Origin: Enterococcus sp. RIT-PI-f
GTDB lineage: Bacteria; Bacillota; Bacilli; Lactobacillales; Enterococcaceae
Assembly (NCBI RefSeq): GCF_001297065.1
Contig: NZ_LHOX01000001.1
Location: 1-64,000, forward strand
Direction of reading: 5' to 3'
Length of the DNA stretch: 64,000 bases
Shown: one piece after another, positions 45,305 to 53,499 of the stretch
Numbering within the stretch: position 1 is the stretch's first letter
Layout of the letters: every line of letters begins with the position of its first letter
The notes under the pieces: model-generated
Seen by the model: the letters and a program-made list of their open reading frames with translations, nothing else
Database searches by the model: none
What the model was told of the DNA's origin: nothing
Position numbers and translations under genes: made by a program

Positions 45305-45387
45305 ACATTAGATTCACCAATCTATGCAGGCACCAAAAATGAGCTCTTCATAGATACAAACAACTGTTGTTTGCATCTATATGACGC
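45305..45387 (-). promoter_or_regulatory. Alternative hairpins and antiterminator of the attenuator
   Basis: Read on the minus strand: TGTTTGC just after the leader stop can pair with GCAAACA, and the same GCAAACA can pair with TGTTTGT (stem 45352-45363/45367-45378, 12 bp, loop of three). Downstream TAGATT/AATCTA forms a small stem that runs into TCTAATGT (45305-45312), which is complementary to the 5' arm of the terminator. This is the segment order of ribosome-mediated attenuation. Confidence 0.65.
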
Positions 45388-45392
45388 AAACA

Positions 45393-45449
45393 TCATCTAT
45401 AAAAAGCGTAATAATAAAATTGTCCAGTATTCATTACGTGCGTTTGCAT
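45393..45449 (-). CDS. Leader peptide MQTHVMNTGQFYYYAFYR
   Basis: 18-codon frame with AAGGAGG (45458-45464) 8 nt before its ATG. Six of its last eight residues are aromatic (F-Y-Y-Y-A-F-Y-R), and its stop lies directly before the alternative hairpins and the terminator preceding the ABC transporter. Stalling at Tyr or Phe codons would favour the 2:3 pairing and the antiterminator. I know of no named family for this peptide. Confidence 0.7.
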   Translation of the reverse strand: MQTHVMNTGQFYYYAFYR

Positions 45450-45580
45450 CAAAAAAGCCTCCTTGTCTTTATTAAGAAATATTCTATCCATTTATTCAGG
45501 GTACGTCAACTGTTTTTACTTTTTTTATTGCCTCATTCGTTATTTTGTTGATCATTCAAGCCATGGTACCAAAGTACCGA

Positions 45581-46822
45581 TTACCGGTGGACAGCTAGTG
45601 TAAACACCTCATCACCGATATATACCTTTTCGATTCGACTAAGATCATTATAGTATGTCATATAGGTCATATCATTGGTTCCCTGCTGATCCTGTGGATT
45701 TAAAATTGCCAATTCTTGTTTGTTCCCTTCACTATCTTCCGCAATCACTGAACTACCTGCTAACCGTGTTGTATACGGTGTTTGGATATGGACAGATAAT
45801 GGAGAAACAGTAATAGATACTGCTTTGTCCGTACTTTCAAATACTTTCGTTGGCAATGGATCAGGATCACCCATGTCTATAGTCCAATCAGCAGAAATTT
45901 GTTCTGTAAACAACGTACCAGAAATAGTGAAAGCATCCACCTTATCCAATTCATCTATGTCAAAAACAAATTCTTTCCGATACGTTTTATTCGCTCCCTG
46001 ATAATAATCAAACAGATATGTCACAGTCGGCTGATATGCCGCTTCTGTGTCTGTATTCACTGAAAGTAAAAGGTCATTGATGGATTTGTTCAGGCTTTGA
46101 ATCTGGACATGGAATCTATCTTGAATCATCCCATAGCTGTTGATAGCGAAATAGTCGTCTGTTGACCGATGTTCTCCCTTAAGAATCAAGAGCGGATCAT
46201 TGGCTTCCTCAATGCCTGTACTGTTTAAAATAGCTGAACGAGATATTTGCTCAGATTGCTTGGCAGCCCTCTCTTCAATGCTGCTTAACTTTATCTCCTC
46301 TTTGATTTTGACTGGATTTGTTTGCAGCAGTTTAATCGCTAATTCGGATAATTTATCGAAACTGGTGAGTAAAAAGAACTGCTTCCTATGCTCTTTTTCA
46401 GGCGTGATTTCTTTGACCACAGACACACCAGGTACATCAGCAGGATCAATCAACACTTTCTGCTCAGTCCCTTCAGTCGATATGACTGTGTAATACACAC
46501 CATTATCTTGAAAATACTGCATCAGCCGAATTTTAACCCCATTTTTTGTGACACTGGTTTCCTCTTGCGGTGTCAACAAAGTGCTAAAGTTGTGCCCAAA
46601 ATACGTGTTGATGATTTTGGAAAGATAAGGAACAGTCGTAAAACCAACTAAAGTAAGGATCAAAAAAAACGCAACCATCAATGCGACACTTTTTTTCAGC
46701 CTCTTCGGTTTTCGGGGAACTGATTTAGACTGAACTGCGCGAAAAATTCGTTGTTCATCAATCGTATCAAGCAGGCCTTCTTCCTGCAAGAAGAGATCCA
46801 CTTTCTGAGTATCCTGTTTCAT
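45581..46822 (-). CDS. Anti-sigma factor-like membrane protein (DUF4179 type)
   Basis: 413 residues: cytosolic N-terminal part (about 1-45), one membrane segment (about 46-64, SVALMVAFFLILTLVGFTT) and a large extracytoplasmic beta-rich domain. This is the build of anti-sigma factors partnered with ECF sigma factors. Its ATG overlaps the stop of the sigma gene by 4 bp (ATGA), confirming the pair. The signal released by the outer domain is unknown. Confidence 0.8.
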   Translation of the reverse strand: MKQDTQKVDLFLQEEGLLDTIDEQRIFRAVQSKSVPRKPKRLKKSVALMVAFFLILTLVGFTTVPYLSKIINTYFGHNFSTLLTPQEETSVTKNGVKIRLMQYFQDNGVYYTVISTEGTEQKVLIDPADVPGVSVVKEITPEKEHRKQFFLLTSFDKLSELAIKLLQTNPVKIKEEIKLSSIEERAAKQSEQISRSAILNSTGIEEANDPLLILKGEHRSTDDYFAINSYGMIQDRFHVQIQSLNKSINDLLLSVNTDTEAAYQPTVTYLFDYYQGANKTYRKEFVFDIDELDKVDAFTISGTLFTEQISADWTIDMGDPDPLPTKVFESTDKAVSITVSPLSVHIQTPYTTRLAGSSVIAEDSEGNKQELAILNPQDQQGTNDMTYMTYYNDLSRIEKVYIGDEVFTLAVHR

Positions 46823-47376
46823 CTCGCATCCATCCCCTCTCTGATCATGTCTTTCAAGCGTTTTTTATAGTAGAAAAGGATATTATTGATTTCTTTCAGT
46901 GGTATGCCGAGTGCATTTTGGATATCTTTTGGTTTTTGATTCAAAATCAATCGCCGCACCATGACCTCTCTGGCTTTGTCAGGCAAGGCAAGGAACATAT
47001 CAAGATAGTGATCATCAAACCAATCAGGTATTTGTTGATGTTGATACAGACCAGCTAGTGAAGCGAACAATTTCTTCTCTCGATTGTTCTTTACCACTTT
47101 GTTTTTTGCCAAACTGATGACTTTCCAAGACAAATAGGTTTTCAAAGAGGCTCTTTCAGGATTGTACTTTTCGGGATACCGCCACAGAAAAACAAAGGTA
47201 TCTTGTACGACTTCTTCTATTTCTTGCACACGTTGCGCATACTGTTTGGTAAGTACAATCGCCGCTGCCGCATACAAGTCATGCGAATAGGTATCAATGA
47301 CTTCTCTTAACGCATCATTGTTTTGCTGCAGCAAACGGTCTTTCAAATACGCATCTTTTTCATTCATCTCCAGCAT
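46819..47376 (-). CDS. ECF-type RNA polymerase sigma factor
   Basis: 185 residues with region 2 ('AQRVQEIEEVVQDTFVFLW', about 50-70) and region 4 ('DKAREVMVRRLILNQKPKDI', 'LGIPLKEINNILFYYKKRLK'). Directs transcription of a stress or envelope regulon when released by the membrane protein encoded downstream. ATG behind AAAGGAG; the upstream AGTATTTTTAATACT dyad may be part of its promoter. Confidence 0.88.
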   Translation of the reverse strand: MLEMNEKDAYLKDRLLQQNNDALREVIDTYSHDLYAAAAIVLTKQYAQRVQEIEEVVQDTFVFLWRYPEKYNPERASLKTYLSWKVISLAKNKVVKNNREKKLFASLAGLYQHQQIPDWFDDHYLDMFLALPDKAREVMVRRLILNQKPKDIQNALGIPLKEINNILFYYKKRLKDMIREGMDAR

Positions 47377-47459
47377 TTTTCTCCTTTATATTTATATACA
47401 AGACAAAGTATTAAAAATACTAAAATGATGTAAAAATTTATTTCGGCTCTATAATTTAT

Positions 47460-47493
47460 GGGACTGATGAATCAGAAATGATTCTTCAGTCCC
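47460..47493. terminator. Strong hairpin at the left end of the ISL3 remnant
   Basis: GGGACTGATGAATCA pairs with TGATTCTTCAGTCCC around GAAA (one T-T mismatch, 47460-47493), followed on the plus strand by ATTTTCATTTTGG. Confidence 0.6.
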
Positions 47494-47659
47494 ATTTTCA
47501 TTTTGGATAAAAAATATATCATTTTCTAGTATGATTAGGTCAAGACAAAAAAAATCAACTGAGAAAATGATATGCTACTGGACAATTAATTGATATTTTG
47601 GCCACAAAATATCTACACGATTAGCAAGCTATTTCCTTAGCTATATTAACCCAAAAGAA

Positions 47660-47796
47660 ATGGAATTCTTAGTTACAGATATGAACTCGCTTACTTCCAG
47701 CTCACCAATGGAAAAATAGAAGCGAAGAATACCCATATAAAGACAATGAAGCGAGGATCCTACGGATTTAAATCATTTGAGAACATGAGAATTTGA
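47660..47796 (+). pseudogene. ISL3-family transposase C-terminal remnant
   Basis: The plus strand reads YFQLTNGKIEAKNTHIK, TMKRGSYGFKSFENMRI, stop. 'T/SNG.(L/I)E..N..IK..KR..YGF..F.N...RI' is the conserved end of ISL3 transposases. No start or catalytic Asp residues remain. Confidence 0.75.
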
Positions 47797-47837
47797 ATCT
47801 TATTGATCAATCAATTAATCAAAGTAAGATAACAAAA

Positions 47838-47876
47838 AAATCTGAGCCAGAATAAGGTACATTCTGACCCAGATTT
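47838..47876. terminator. Terminator after the Zn polyol dehydrogenase
   Basis: AAATCTGAGCCAGAAT (47838-47853) and ATTCTGACCCAGATTT (47861-47876) form a stem with two mismatches; on the minus strand it is followed by TTTTTTGTTATC. It closes the gat-type operon. Confidence 0.75.
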
Positions 47877-47928
47877 AATCTTACACAATTCATCAGTCCT
47901 TATTGACAAATATCCAGAATTATTTCAA

Positions 47929-48987
47929 TCAAAAATCTTCTGGGTTTGACGCGATAATTACCTTTATCTCATTACCCTCCATGACTTTTTCAAAAGCTGT
48001 ATGCCATTTTTCAAGAGGATATACTTTGGTGATCATCCTGTTGATGTCGATTGCACCTTTATCTAAGAGATGAATTGCTATTGGCCAGTCATAGGGATTT
48101 TGTGAGCGACTGCCAATATACTCTATTTCTCTTTGAATAATAGACTCGGTATCAATATCGACTACCTTTGAAGAAAATAAACCCACTTGAATGAATTGTC
48201 CTTTTTTGCGAATCAAAGGTAAGCCCTCATTCACTGCAAGGACAGCACCTGAAGCATCATAAACTTTATCAACGCCACGACCATGGGTTACTTTTTGGAC
48301 AACGGCGGCTAAATCATCTGTAAGTGTATCAACAACGACATCAGCGCCCATCGACTTTGCTAATTCTAAACGATGCGCATCTTTGGTAATTCCTGTCATA
48401 ATCACGGTGGCACCAATTTCTTTTGCGATTTGTAATAAGAATAAGCCAATCGGTCCAGGACCCATAATAATAATCGTATCTTGCAATTCAAGACGACTCA
48501 ATTGATACATTGCGTGAACACAGCAGGCTAACGGCTCACTCATAGCTGCTCCTTCATAGCTTAAGCTGTCTGGGAGAATATGGATGCTTTCTTCTCTGGC
48601 CAACACATAATTTGCCATACTACCATTTTGCTGTGTCCCAAGACCTTTTCGATAAGGACAAAGATTGTATTGTTTATTTTTACAGTACTCGCACTTATTG
48701 CAGACATAAAAGGTTGTTTCACTTGTAACGCGATCACCAATTTTGACACTGGTCACTTTTTGACCAATAGCTACGACTTTCCCTGAAAATTCATGACCTA
48801 AAACCACTGGAGTTGTTGGATTATTATATTCACCTTTGTAAGTATGGATATCTGAACCGCAGATACCAGTATAAGCCACCTCAATCAAAACCTTATCTTC
48901 TGTTGCTTCTGGAATTGTCAATTCAATAAATTCCATGTTGTCATATCCAGGACGCTGTTTTGAAACACCGTACATTTTTTTTGTCAT
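47929..48987 (-). CDS. Zn-dependent polyol(-phosphate) dehydrogenase
   Basis: 352 residues, MDR family: 'GICGSDIHTYKG' (catalytic Zn), 'VLGHEFSGKVV', four structural Cys in 'CNKCEYCKNKQYNLC' and NAD motif 'MGPGPIGLFLL'. Similar in type to galactitol-1-phosphate and D-arabitol-phosphate dehydrogenases. ATG at 48987 is 9 nt after AGGAGG; the TTG at 48993 is too close. Last gene of the gat-type PTS operon, so it oxidises the polyol phosphate to a ketose phosphate. The adjacent phosphoketolase points to D-xylulose 5-phosphate as product, hence a pentitol such as D-arabitol. Confidence 0.85.
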   Translation of the reverse strand: MTKKMYGVSKQRPGYDNMEFIELTIPEATEDKVLIEVAYTGICGSDIHTYKGEYNNPTTPVVLGHEFSGKVVAIGQKVTSVKIGDRVTSETTFYVCNKCEYCKNKQYNLCPYRKGLGTQQNGSMANYVLAREESIHILPDSLSYEGAAMSEPLACCVHAMYQLSRLELQDTIIIMGPGPIGLFLLQIAKEIGATVIMTGITKDAHRLELAKSMGADVVVDTLTDDLAAVVQKVTHGRGVDKVYDASGAVLAVNEGLPLIRKKGQFIQVGLFSSKVVDIDTESIIQREIEYIGSRSQNPYDWPIAIHLLDKGAIDINRMITKVYPLEKWHTAFEKVMEGNEIKVIIASNPEDF

Positions 48988-49000
48988 CGTCAACTGCCTC

Positions 49001-50269
49001 CTACATTAAAGTTGAAACAAGTTCTGCTAATTTCAAGAAAATCCAATTTAAAAAGTTTCCGCCAGTATCTAGATTACTGATTTCAGCGGCGCCTTTGGGA
49101 AATTCAACGATTCCTTGTGCCATTTCTGTCAACACAGGCGCATAATTGGTTGCCATAAGCAAGGCTAGTGTGATAACGACTGTCAATGAAATCACAGAAT
49201 GAAGAATATTTCCCTTTCTGCTTGGGACCACAAGGGCTGCAAAAAATGGGATCGTTGCAAGATCCCCAAAAGGTAAGACGCGATTGCCAGGCAATATCAC
49301 GGCAATAAATAATGTAATGGGTACCATTAAAAGACCGGTAGCTAAAGCAGCAGGGGATCCAGTGGCTAAAGCCGCATCCATACCAAGATAAATTTCGCGA
49401 TCACCGTAACGCGTTTGCAGCACTTTTTGCGCACTTTCTTGAATTGGTATCAAACCTTCCATTAGAATCTTAACCATCCGAGGCATAAGAAACATCACAC
49501 CACCCATGGTCATTCCAATTTGTAATATTCCTGCAAAATCATAACCGCCTAATAGACCTAGCCCTCCCCCAATAATGATTCCCATGATCATCGGCTCACC
49601 GAAAATACCGAATCTTTTTTGGATGGTTTCTGGATTGACGTCCAATTTATTAATTCCTGGGATTTTATCTACAAGCCATCCAATCGGGATACCAAGCAAA
49701 GCATAGCCTTGCGCAGATCCAGTCGTTAAACTGATTCCCTCCAAGCCATAATATTCTTGCACGCTTGGTGCGGTTTTATCTGCGATTATTTGAACAAAAA
49801 CTGTGTAAATAATCCCGCAAATGATGCCAAAAATAAAACTATTTGTTACAATATAACCGGTTGCTGCAGCCGCACTCATGTGCCAGTAATTCCAGATATC
49901 GATATTTAGTGTTTTTGTCCAGTTCAAAGCGAGCATAATCAAATTGACGATTAAAATTACTGGAATCATCACAGCTGCGATTGGTTGCGCCCAAGTACCA
50001 GCTGCGACTGTTGGCCAGCCTGCGTCGATAATCGTTAGGTTTAAACCAAACCTTGCGACCATCGCTTGTGCTGCAGGACCAACGCTTGTTGTTAATAGGT
50101 TGATGACTAAATTGATGCCTATCATCCCGATCCCAACAGTGATACCTGATAGTATCGCTTTTTTGGGATGTACCCTAAAAATAATTCCCACAATGAAGAT
50201 GATAATTGGCAGCATCACACTTGCTCCGACATTTAAAATACTTTGAACAACATTCATTAGACTATCCAT
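49001..50269 (-). CDS. PTS EIIC, galactitol (Gat) family
   Basis: 422 residues with about nine to ten membrane segments and GatC hallmarks ('FGEPMIMGIIIGGGLGLLGGY', 'MPRMVKILMEGLIPIQESAQ' in shorter parts). Imports a polyol with phosphorylation by EIIB. Members of this family carry galactitol, D-arabitol, ribitol or xylitol. Located 13 nt before the dehydrogenase. Confidence 0.88.
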   Translation of the reverse strand: MDSLMNVVQSILNVGASVMLPIIIFIVGIIFRVHPKKAILSGITVGIGMIGINLVINLLTTSVGPAAQAMVARFGLNLTIIDAGWPTVAAGTWAQPIAAVMIPVILIVNLIMLALNWTKTLNIDIWNYWHMSAAAATGYIVTNSFIFGIICGIIYTVFVQIIADKTAPSVQEYYGLEGISLTTGSAQGYALLGIPIGWLVDKIPGINKLDVNPETIQKRFGIFGEPMIMGIIIGGGLGLLGGYDFAGILQIGMTMGGVMFLMPRMVKILMEGLIPIQESAQKVLQTRYGDREIYLGMDAALATGSPAALATGLLMVPITLFIAVILPGNRVLPFGDLATIPFFAALVVPSRKGNILHSVISLTVVITLALLMATNYAPVLTEMAQGIVEFPKGAAEISNLDTGGNFLNWIFLKLAELVSTLM

Positions 50270-50296
50270 TTTTTTCTCCTTTTTTGATTAAATTTA

Positions 50297-50587
50297 TTAT
50301 TGCATGTTTTTCACTACCTCAATAATCTCATTTTCAAGTTTTTCTGTTCCAATCCCCGTTAAAAATGCCATCGCCTTTATTGCGGGGATTTTGTAACTTG
50401 TTGGCAGCATGGTGGTGGAAATCAGTAGATCTGCTTGATCTTGCTTCGCGGCAGCTTCTGAAATTTTTATTTGGACAATATCAACAGGAATATTTCGCCG
50501 TTTGAACAACTCTTCGACTTTCTTCATGACAACTGTTGAGGTGGCGATTCCAGCGCCACATGCGACTAATACTCTGATTTTTTTCAT
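50297..50587 (-). CDS. PTS EIIB, galactitol family
   Basis: 96 residues; 'VLVACGAGIATSTVVMKK' holds the phospho-Cys at about residue 9. ATG at 50587 is preceded by GAGGAG; the longer frame overlaps the EIIA gene. Transfers phosphate from EIIA to the incoming polyol on EIIC. Confidence 0.9.
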   Translation of the reverse strand: MKKIRVLVACGAGIATSTVVMKKVEELFKRRNIPVDIVQIKISEAAAKQDQADLLISTTMLPTSYKIPAIKAMAFLTGIGTEKLENEIIEVVKNMQ

Positions 50588-50606
50588 TTTTATCTCCTCA
50601 TCTTTC

Positions 50607-51083
50607 TTATAGTTGGTTTTGTTTGATTGTTTCCAAAAATTCGTTTGTGTTCGTTGAATCAATCAACTGTTGTAAAACGATATGATTTTGCAATAGCCCT
50701 ATTAGAGACTGCAACATCTCTAGTTGGGCATGAGGTCGATTCAATCCGAGTATGAAAATAATATCTGCTTTTACGGTTTGTTCTGGATCCTCCATACTAC
50801 TAAAATCAATAGGTGATTTATTTGTCACCACCGCAACAAATTCTTGCAAGACACATTCTGCATCTGTATGGGGAATGGCAGCGCCTGCTTTACCTAATTG
50901 AATACCGGTGGGAAAAGATTGTTCCCGTTCTTTTATTCGTTGCAAAAAATCTGCTCGCGTCCATCCAAGTTCCAGGGCAGCTTGACTAATTGTTTCAAAC
51001 AATTCATCTTGGGTTGCCATCGATGCTTGAATAAAGAGTAAAGGTTTCTTCAAATAAGTACTCAATTTTGGGTTCTCTTCCAT
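50607..51083 (-). CDS. PTS EIIA, fructose/mannitol-galactitol type
   Basis: 158 residues with the phospho-His motif 'GAAIPHTDAECV' (about 64). Accepts phosphate from HPr. ATG at 51083 has TGGAGGCAATAGG upstream and begins 1 nt after the regulator stop, so regulator and PTS are one transcript. Confidence 0.9.
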   Translation of the reverse strand: MEENPKLSTYLKKPLLFIQASMATQDELFETISQAALELGWTRADFLQRIKEREQSFPTGIQLGKAGAAIPHTDAECVLQEFVAVVTNKSPIDFSSMEDPEQTVKADIIFILGLNRPHAQLEMLQSLIGLLQNHIVLQQLIDSTNTNEFLETIKQNQL

Positions 51084-51084
51084 C

Positions 51085-53151
51085 CTATTGCCTCCAATAT
51101 GCTTCACTAAATTTTTTTAATAGATCCCTGATTTCTATGACTGATCGGGCTTGTTCGATCTCTGCAATCATAGTTGAACCAGCCAAACTCATCAGTTCAA
51201 AAATCAAGTCAATATGTTCTTCTTTGTCATTTGATCCAAGCAAAATCACTGTATAGATTTTTTTCCCTGTTTCTGAAATAATTCCCTTTTTAACAATACC
51301 AAGACTAACTCCAACACTTAACGCTCCGGCCTCTGGAATAGTGTGAGGTAAGGCAATCTTGTTTCTCAAAATGATGTAATCCGGCAGTTTGGGCATCTCT
51401 TTTTTCAGCTCTACGAGATACTTGTCGGTAATGATGTTGTTTCGTTTTAAAGGTTTGGCTAGCTGTGATAATACGCAGGACCAATCCTCTTCTTCTTCAA
51501 AGAGATGGATCATGCTTTCATCAAGTAAATCAATCAAATGCGGGCGCTTTTTTTCAAGAATTTTCGTTTCTTTCGGTGTGAATAGCGAAAAAAGTGCTTT
51601 ATACAAGCCATCTTCATCCTTGATATCCGCATATTTTTTTGTTATAGAAAGAATACTATCTGGGGTGACGCTTCTTGTTTGTAACAAGGAAGCGGATTGC
51701 AAAAATCTTCCTCTAAGATTCTTTTTTTCTTCATCGGATAAGTAGTTGTTGACAACAAATACCTTCATCTTTGTTTCTAGTGGAACTGCCGAAAAAATAA
51801 AATCAACTTTATGGCTGTTTTGATAGAATTCCCGAACAGACATGGTTGTGACAAAATCAACCTCCGGCAAAAGATTTTTTAAGGTATTTTCCAATAAAAT
51901 CGCCATTGAAACCCCATTAGGGCAAACAATGATAGCTTTTTTTCGGCTTTCATGAGGAACAATATCACTATTTTCTACTATATGACTGCCAATAAACAAG
52001 GAAATAAAGAAAAGCTCAGGATCTGGAATTGCTTGACCAAAATAATGCTCTAATGGATCACTAGCCTCTTTAACTAAATAAAATAAGGAAAAGAGATTCT
52101 CATTTTTATTTTCTTGGTAAAATTTGGTTTGAAGATTTAAATGAAATTTGATACGGTAGTATGCAGGTCGCATATGGACCAATAGCCGATCCAGTAATTT
52201 CTCTTTTTTTTCTAGATTGATCCCGGCAATTTTTTCGAAGTTTTCGATGACGGCTTCAAGAACGGTCCGCATATGGTCTATTTCATTGGCTGACAACATG
52301 TCTGCTCGTGATAGATTGGTGGTTAAAAGTAGCATTGTCAAATAGATTCGCTCATTTTCCGGCAGCCCTTCACTATCCCAAATGACTCGATCAGCTGCTT
52401 GATATTCTTTTGTGTCGGCCAGTTCAAGATCATTTATTTGAAAATGATAGGTGATAAGTTTTCCTTTTTGTGCCCGTCTAATAATCAAAATGATTAAAAG
52501 CGGCAAGATTTTAATCCGCTCATCTGTGAATTGGACATTCAAATCCTCTTCTACTAAGGCCACCCTTTTTTTGACAGTCGCTACCATCTCGCGATCAATG
52601 TTACCAAACCTTATAATCAACTCATTGCCATGATAAAGCTCAGCAAGATTTGTCAATAAATTTGCCAGTAATTTCCGCTTATTCCACTCATCTCCTTTTA
52701 TAAAATACCCATTTTTTCTAGTGTATTTTAACGCAACATCATATTTTTTTATCCCCTGAGCGGCTTCTTTTAAGTCTCTGAGAATGGTGTTTCGACTGAC
52801 CTTTAATTCGTCAATAAAGTGATTTAATGAAAGGTAATCTTCTTTACTGAGAATCCTCAATTGGATCAGTTCGATTCTTTCTTTACTAGAGAAAGAATAG
52901 GTACTCCTAGAAGGCTCCCTGTCCACTCCTTTAAAAGTAGACAGGATTTCCCCAGAAACAATAAAATGTCCTGTCTTGGTTCGTTTAATGCTTGCCAGTT
53001 GTTGTTCTTGCAGAGAGTCATTGATTTTTTTCAAGGCATAGTTTAGTTGCCCCCGAGTAAGCTCAAACTTTTTGCAAAGAACGGAGCTACTGATTTGAGG
53101 ATTGTTGACTAACTCCAAAAACAATTGATTGGTTCGTTCTTCTAAATTCAT
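51085..53151 (-). CDS. PRD-domain transcriptional regulator (BglG/MtlR type)
   Basis: 688 residues: N-terminal HTH domains ('ISSSVLCKKFELTRGQLNYA', 'LKVSRNTILRDLKEAAQGI'), two PRD domains (about 180-400; conserved His in 'LLVHMRPAYYRIKF' and 'FISLFIGSHIVEN'), an EIIB-Gat-like domain with Cys in 'IIVCPNGVSMAILLEN' and a C-terminal EIIA-like domain with His in 'NKIALPHTIPEAG'. Its activity is set by phosphorylation from HPr and the PTS, so it activates the operon only when substrate is present. A cre site precedes it, giving CcpA control. Confidence 0.9.
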   Translation of the reverse strand: MNLEERTNQLFLELVNNPQISSSVLCKKFELTRGQLNYALKKINDSLQEQQLASIKRTKTGHFIVSGEILSTFKGVDREPSRSTYSFSSKERIELIQLRILSKEDYLSLNHFIDELKVSRNTILRDLKEAAQGIKKYDVALKYTRKNGYFIKGDEWNKRKLLANLLTNLAELYHGNELIIRFGNIDREMVATVKKRVALVEEDLNVQFTDERIKILPLLIILIIRRAQKGKLITYHFQINDLELADTKEYQAADRVIWDSEGLPENERIYLTMLLLTTNLSRADMLSANEIDHMRTVLEAVIENFEKIAGINLEKKEKLLDRLLVHMRPAYYRIKFHLNLQTKFYQENKNENLFSLFYLVKEASDPLEHYFGQAIPDPELFFISLFIGSHIVENSDIVPHESRKKAIIVCPNGVSMAILLENTLKNLLPEVDFVTTMSVREFYQNSHKVDFIFSAVPLETKMKVFVVNNYLSDEEKKNLRGRFLQSASLLQTRSVTPDSILSITKKYADIKDEDGLYKALFSLFTPKETKILEKKRPHLIDLLDESMIHLFEEEEDWSCVLSQLAKPLKRNNIITDKYLVELKKEMPKLPDYIILRNKIALPHTIPEAGALSVGVSLGIVKKGIISETGKKIYTVILLGSNDKEEHIDLIFELMSLAGSTMIAEIEQARSVIEIRDLLKKFSEAYWRQ

Positions 53152-53183
53152 TTCTCATCCCTCTTCACCTACATAATTTACAT

Positions 53184-53197
53184 TAAAAACGCTTTCA
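53184..53197 (-). promoter_or_regulatory. cre site of the gat-type operon
   Basis: The minus strand reads TGAAAGCGTTTTTA, which fits the CcpA consensus at 13 of 14 positions. It lies 33 bp upstream of the PRD-regulator start. Confidence 0.75.
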
Positions 53198-53425
53198 TTC
53201 CAATCGTTATTGTTCCCAAATAATTTAGTGTTTTTTTTGCAACATGGGGTCCAAAAAAAAACCAGTAATTATATTTTACTCGATTCTTTGATTTCATTGG
53301 GGATAAAAAACTTTAACCACATTTATTTTAGCCTTTTTATGTAACTTGGGACTGTTCGCTAGAGGATTTTGGGTGAGCATCCCCATTATTTAACAATAGA
53401 TTCTGCAATTTGTTCTCAAACCAAG
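53198..53425. other. Divergent promoter region of gat operon and xfp
   Basis: AT-rich; contains the cre site on its left flank, the xfp promoter on its right flank and runs of T and A. No gene visible. A PRD-regulator binding site is expected here but is not evident by eye. Confidence 0.4.
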
Positions 53426-53454
53426 TTTACATTTTCACAAACTGTACGTATGAT
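53426..53454 (+). promoter_or_regulatory. Sigma-A promoter of the phosphoketolase gene
   Basis: -35 TTTACA (53426-53431), 17-nt spacer, -10 TATGAT (53449-53454). Predicted start near 53461, about 40 nt before the ATG. Confidence 0.7.
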
Positions 53455-53499
53455 TAAGTCGTAATTTAAAGTAAATCTTACTAAAAAGGAGCAAAGAAC

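Larger units (their letters stand above)
47461..47899 (+). mobile_element. ISL3-family remnant bounded by 12-bp inverted repeats
   Basis: GGACTGATGAAT (47461-47472) has its exact complement ATTCATCAGTCC at 47888-47899. Between them lies the C-terminal end of an ISL3-family transposase. The interval is much shorter than a complete ISL3 element, so most of the transposase has been deleted; whether the repeats are the true IS ends is uncertain. Confidence 0.5.

Noticed and set aside
45393-45475. T-box or SAM riboswitch upstream of the ABC transporter
   Set aside because: No T-box sequence (AGGGTGGNACCGCG) and no S-box core motif; the leader-peptide attenuator explains the structure.
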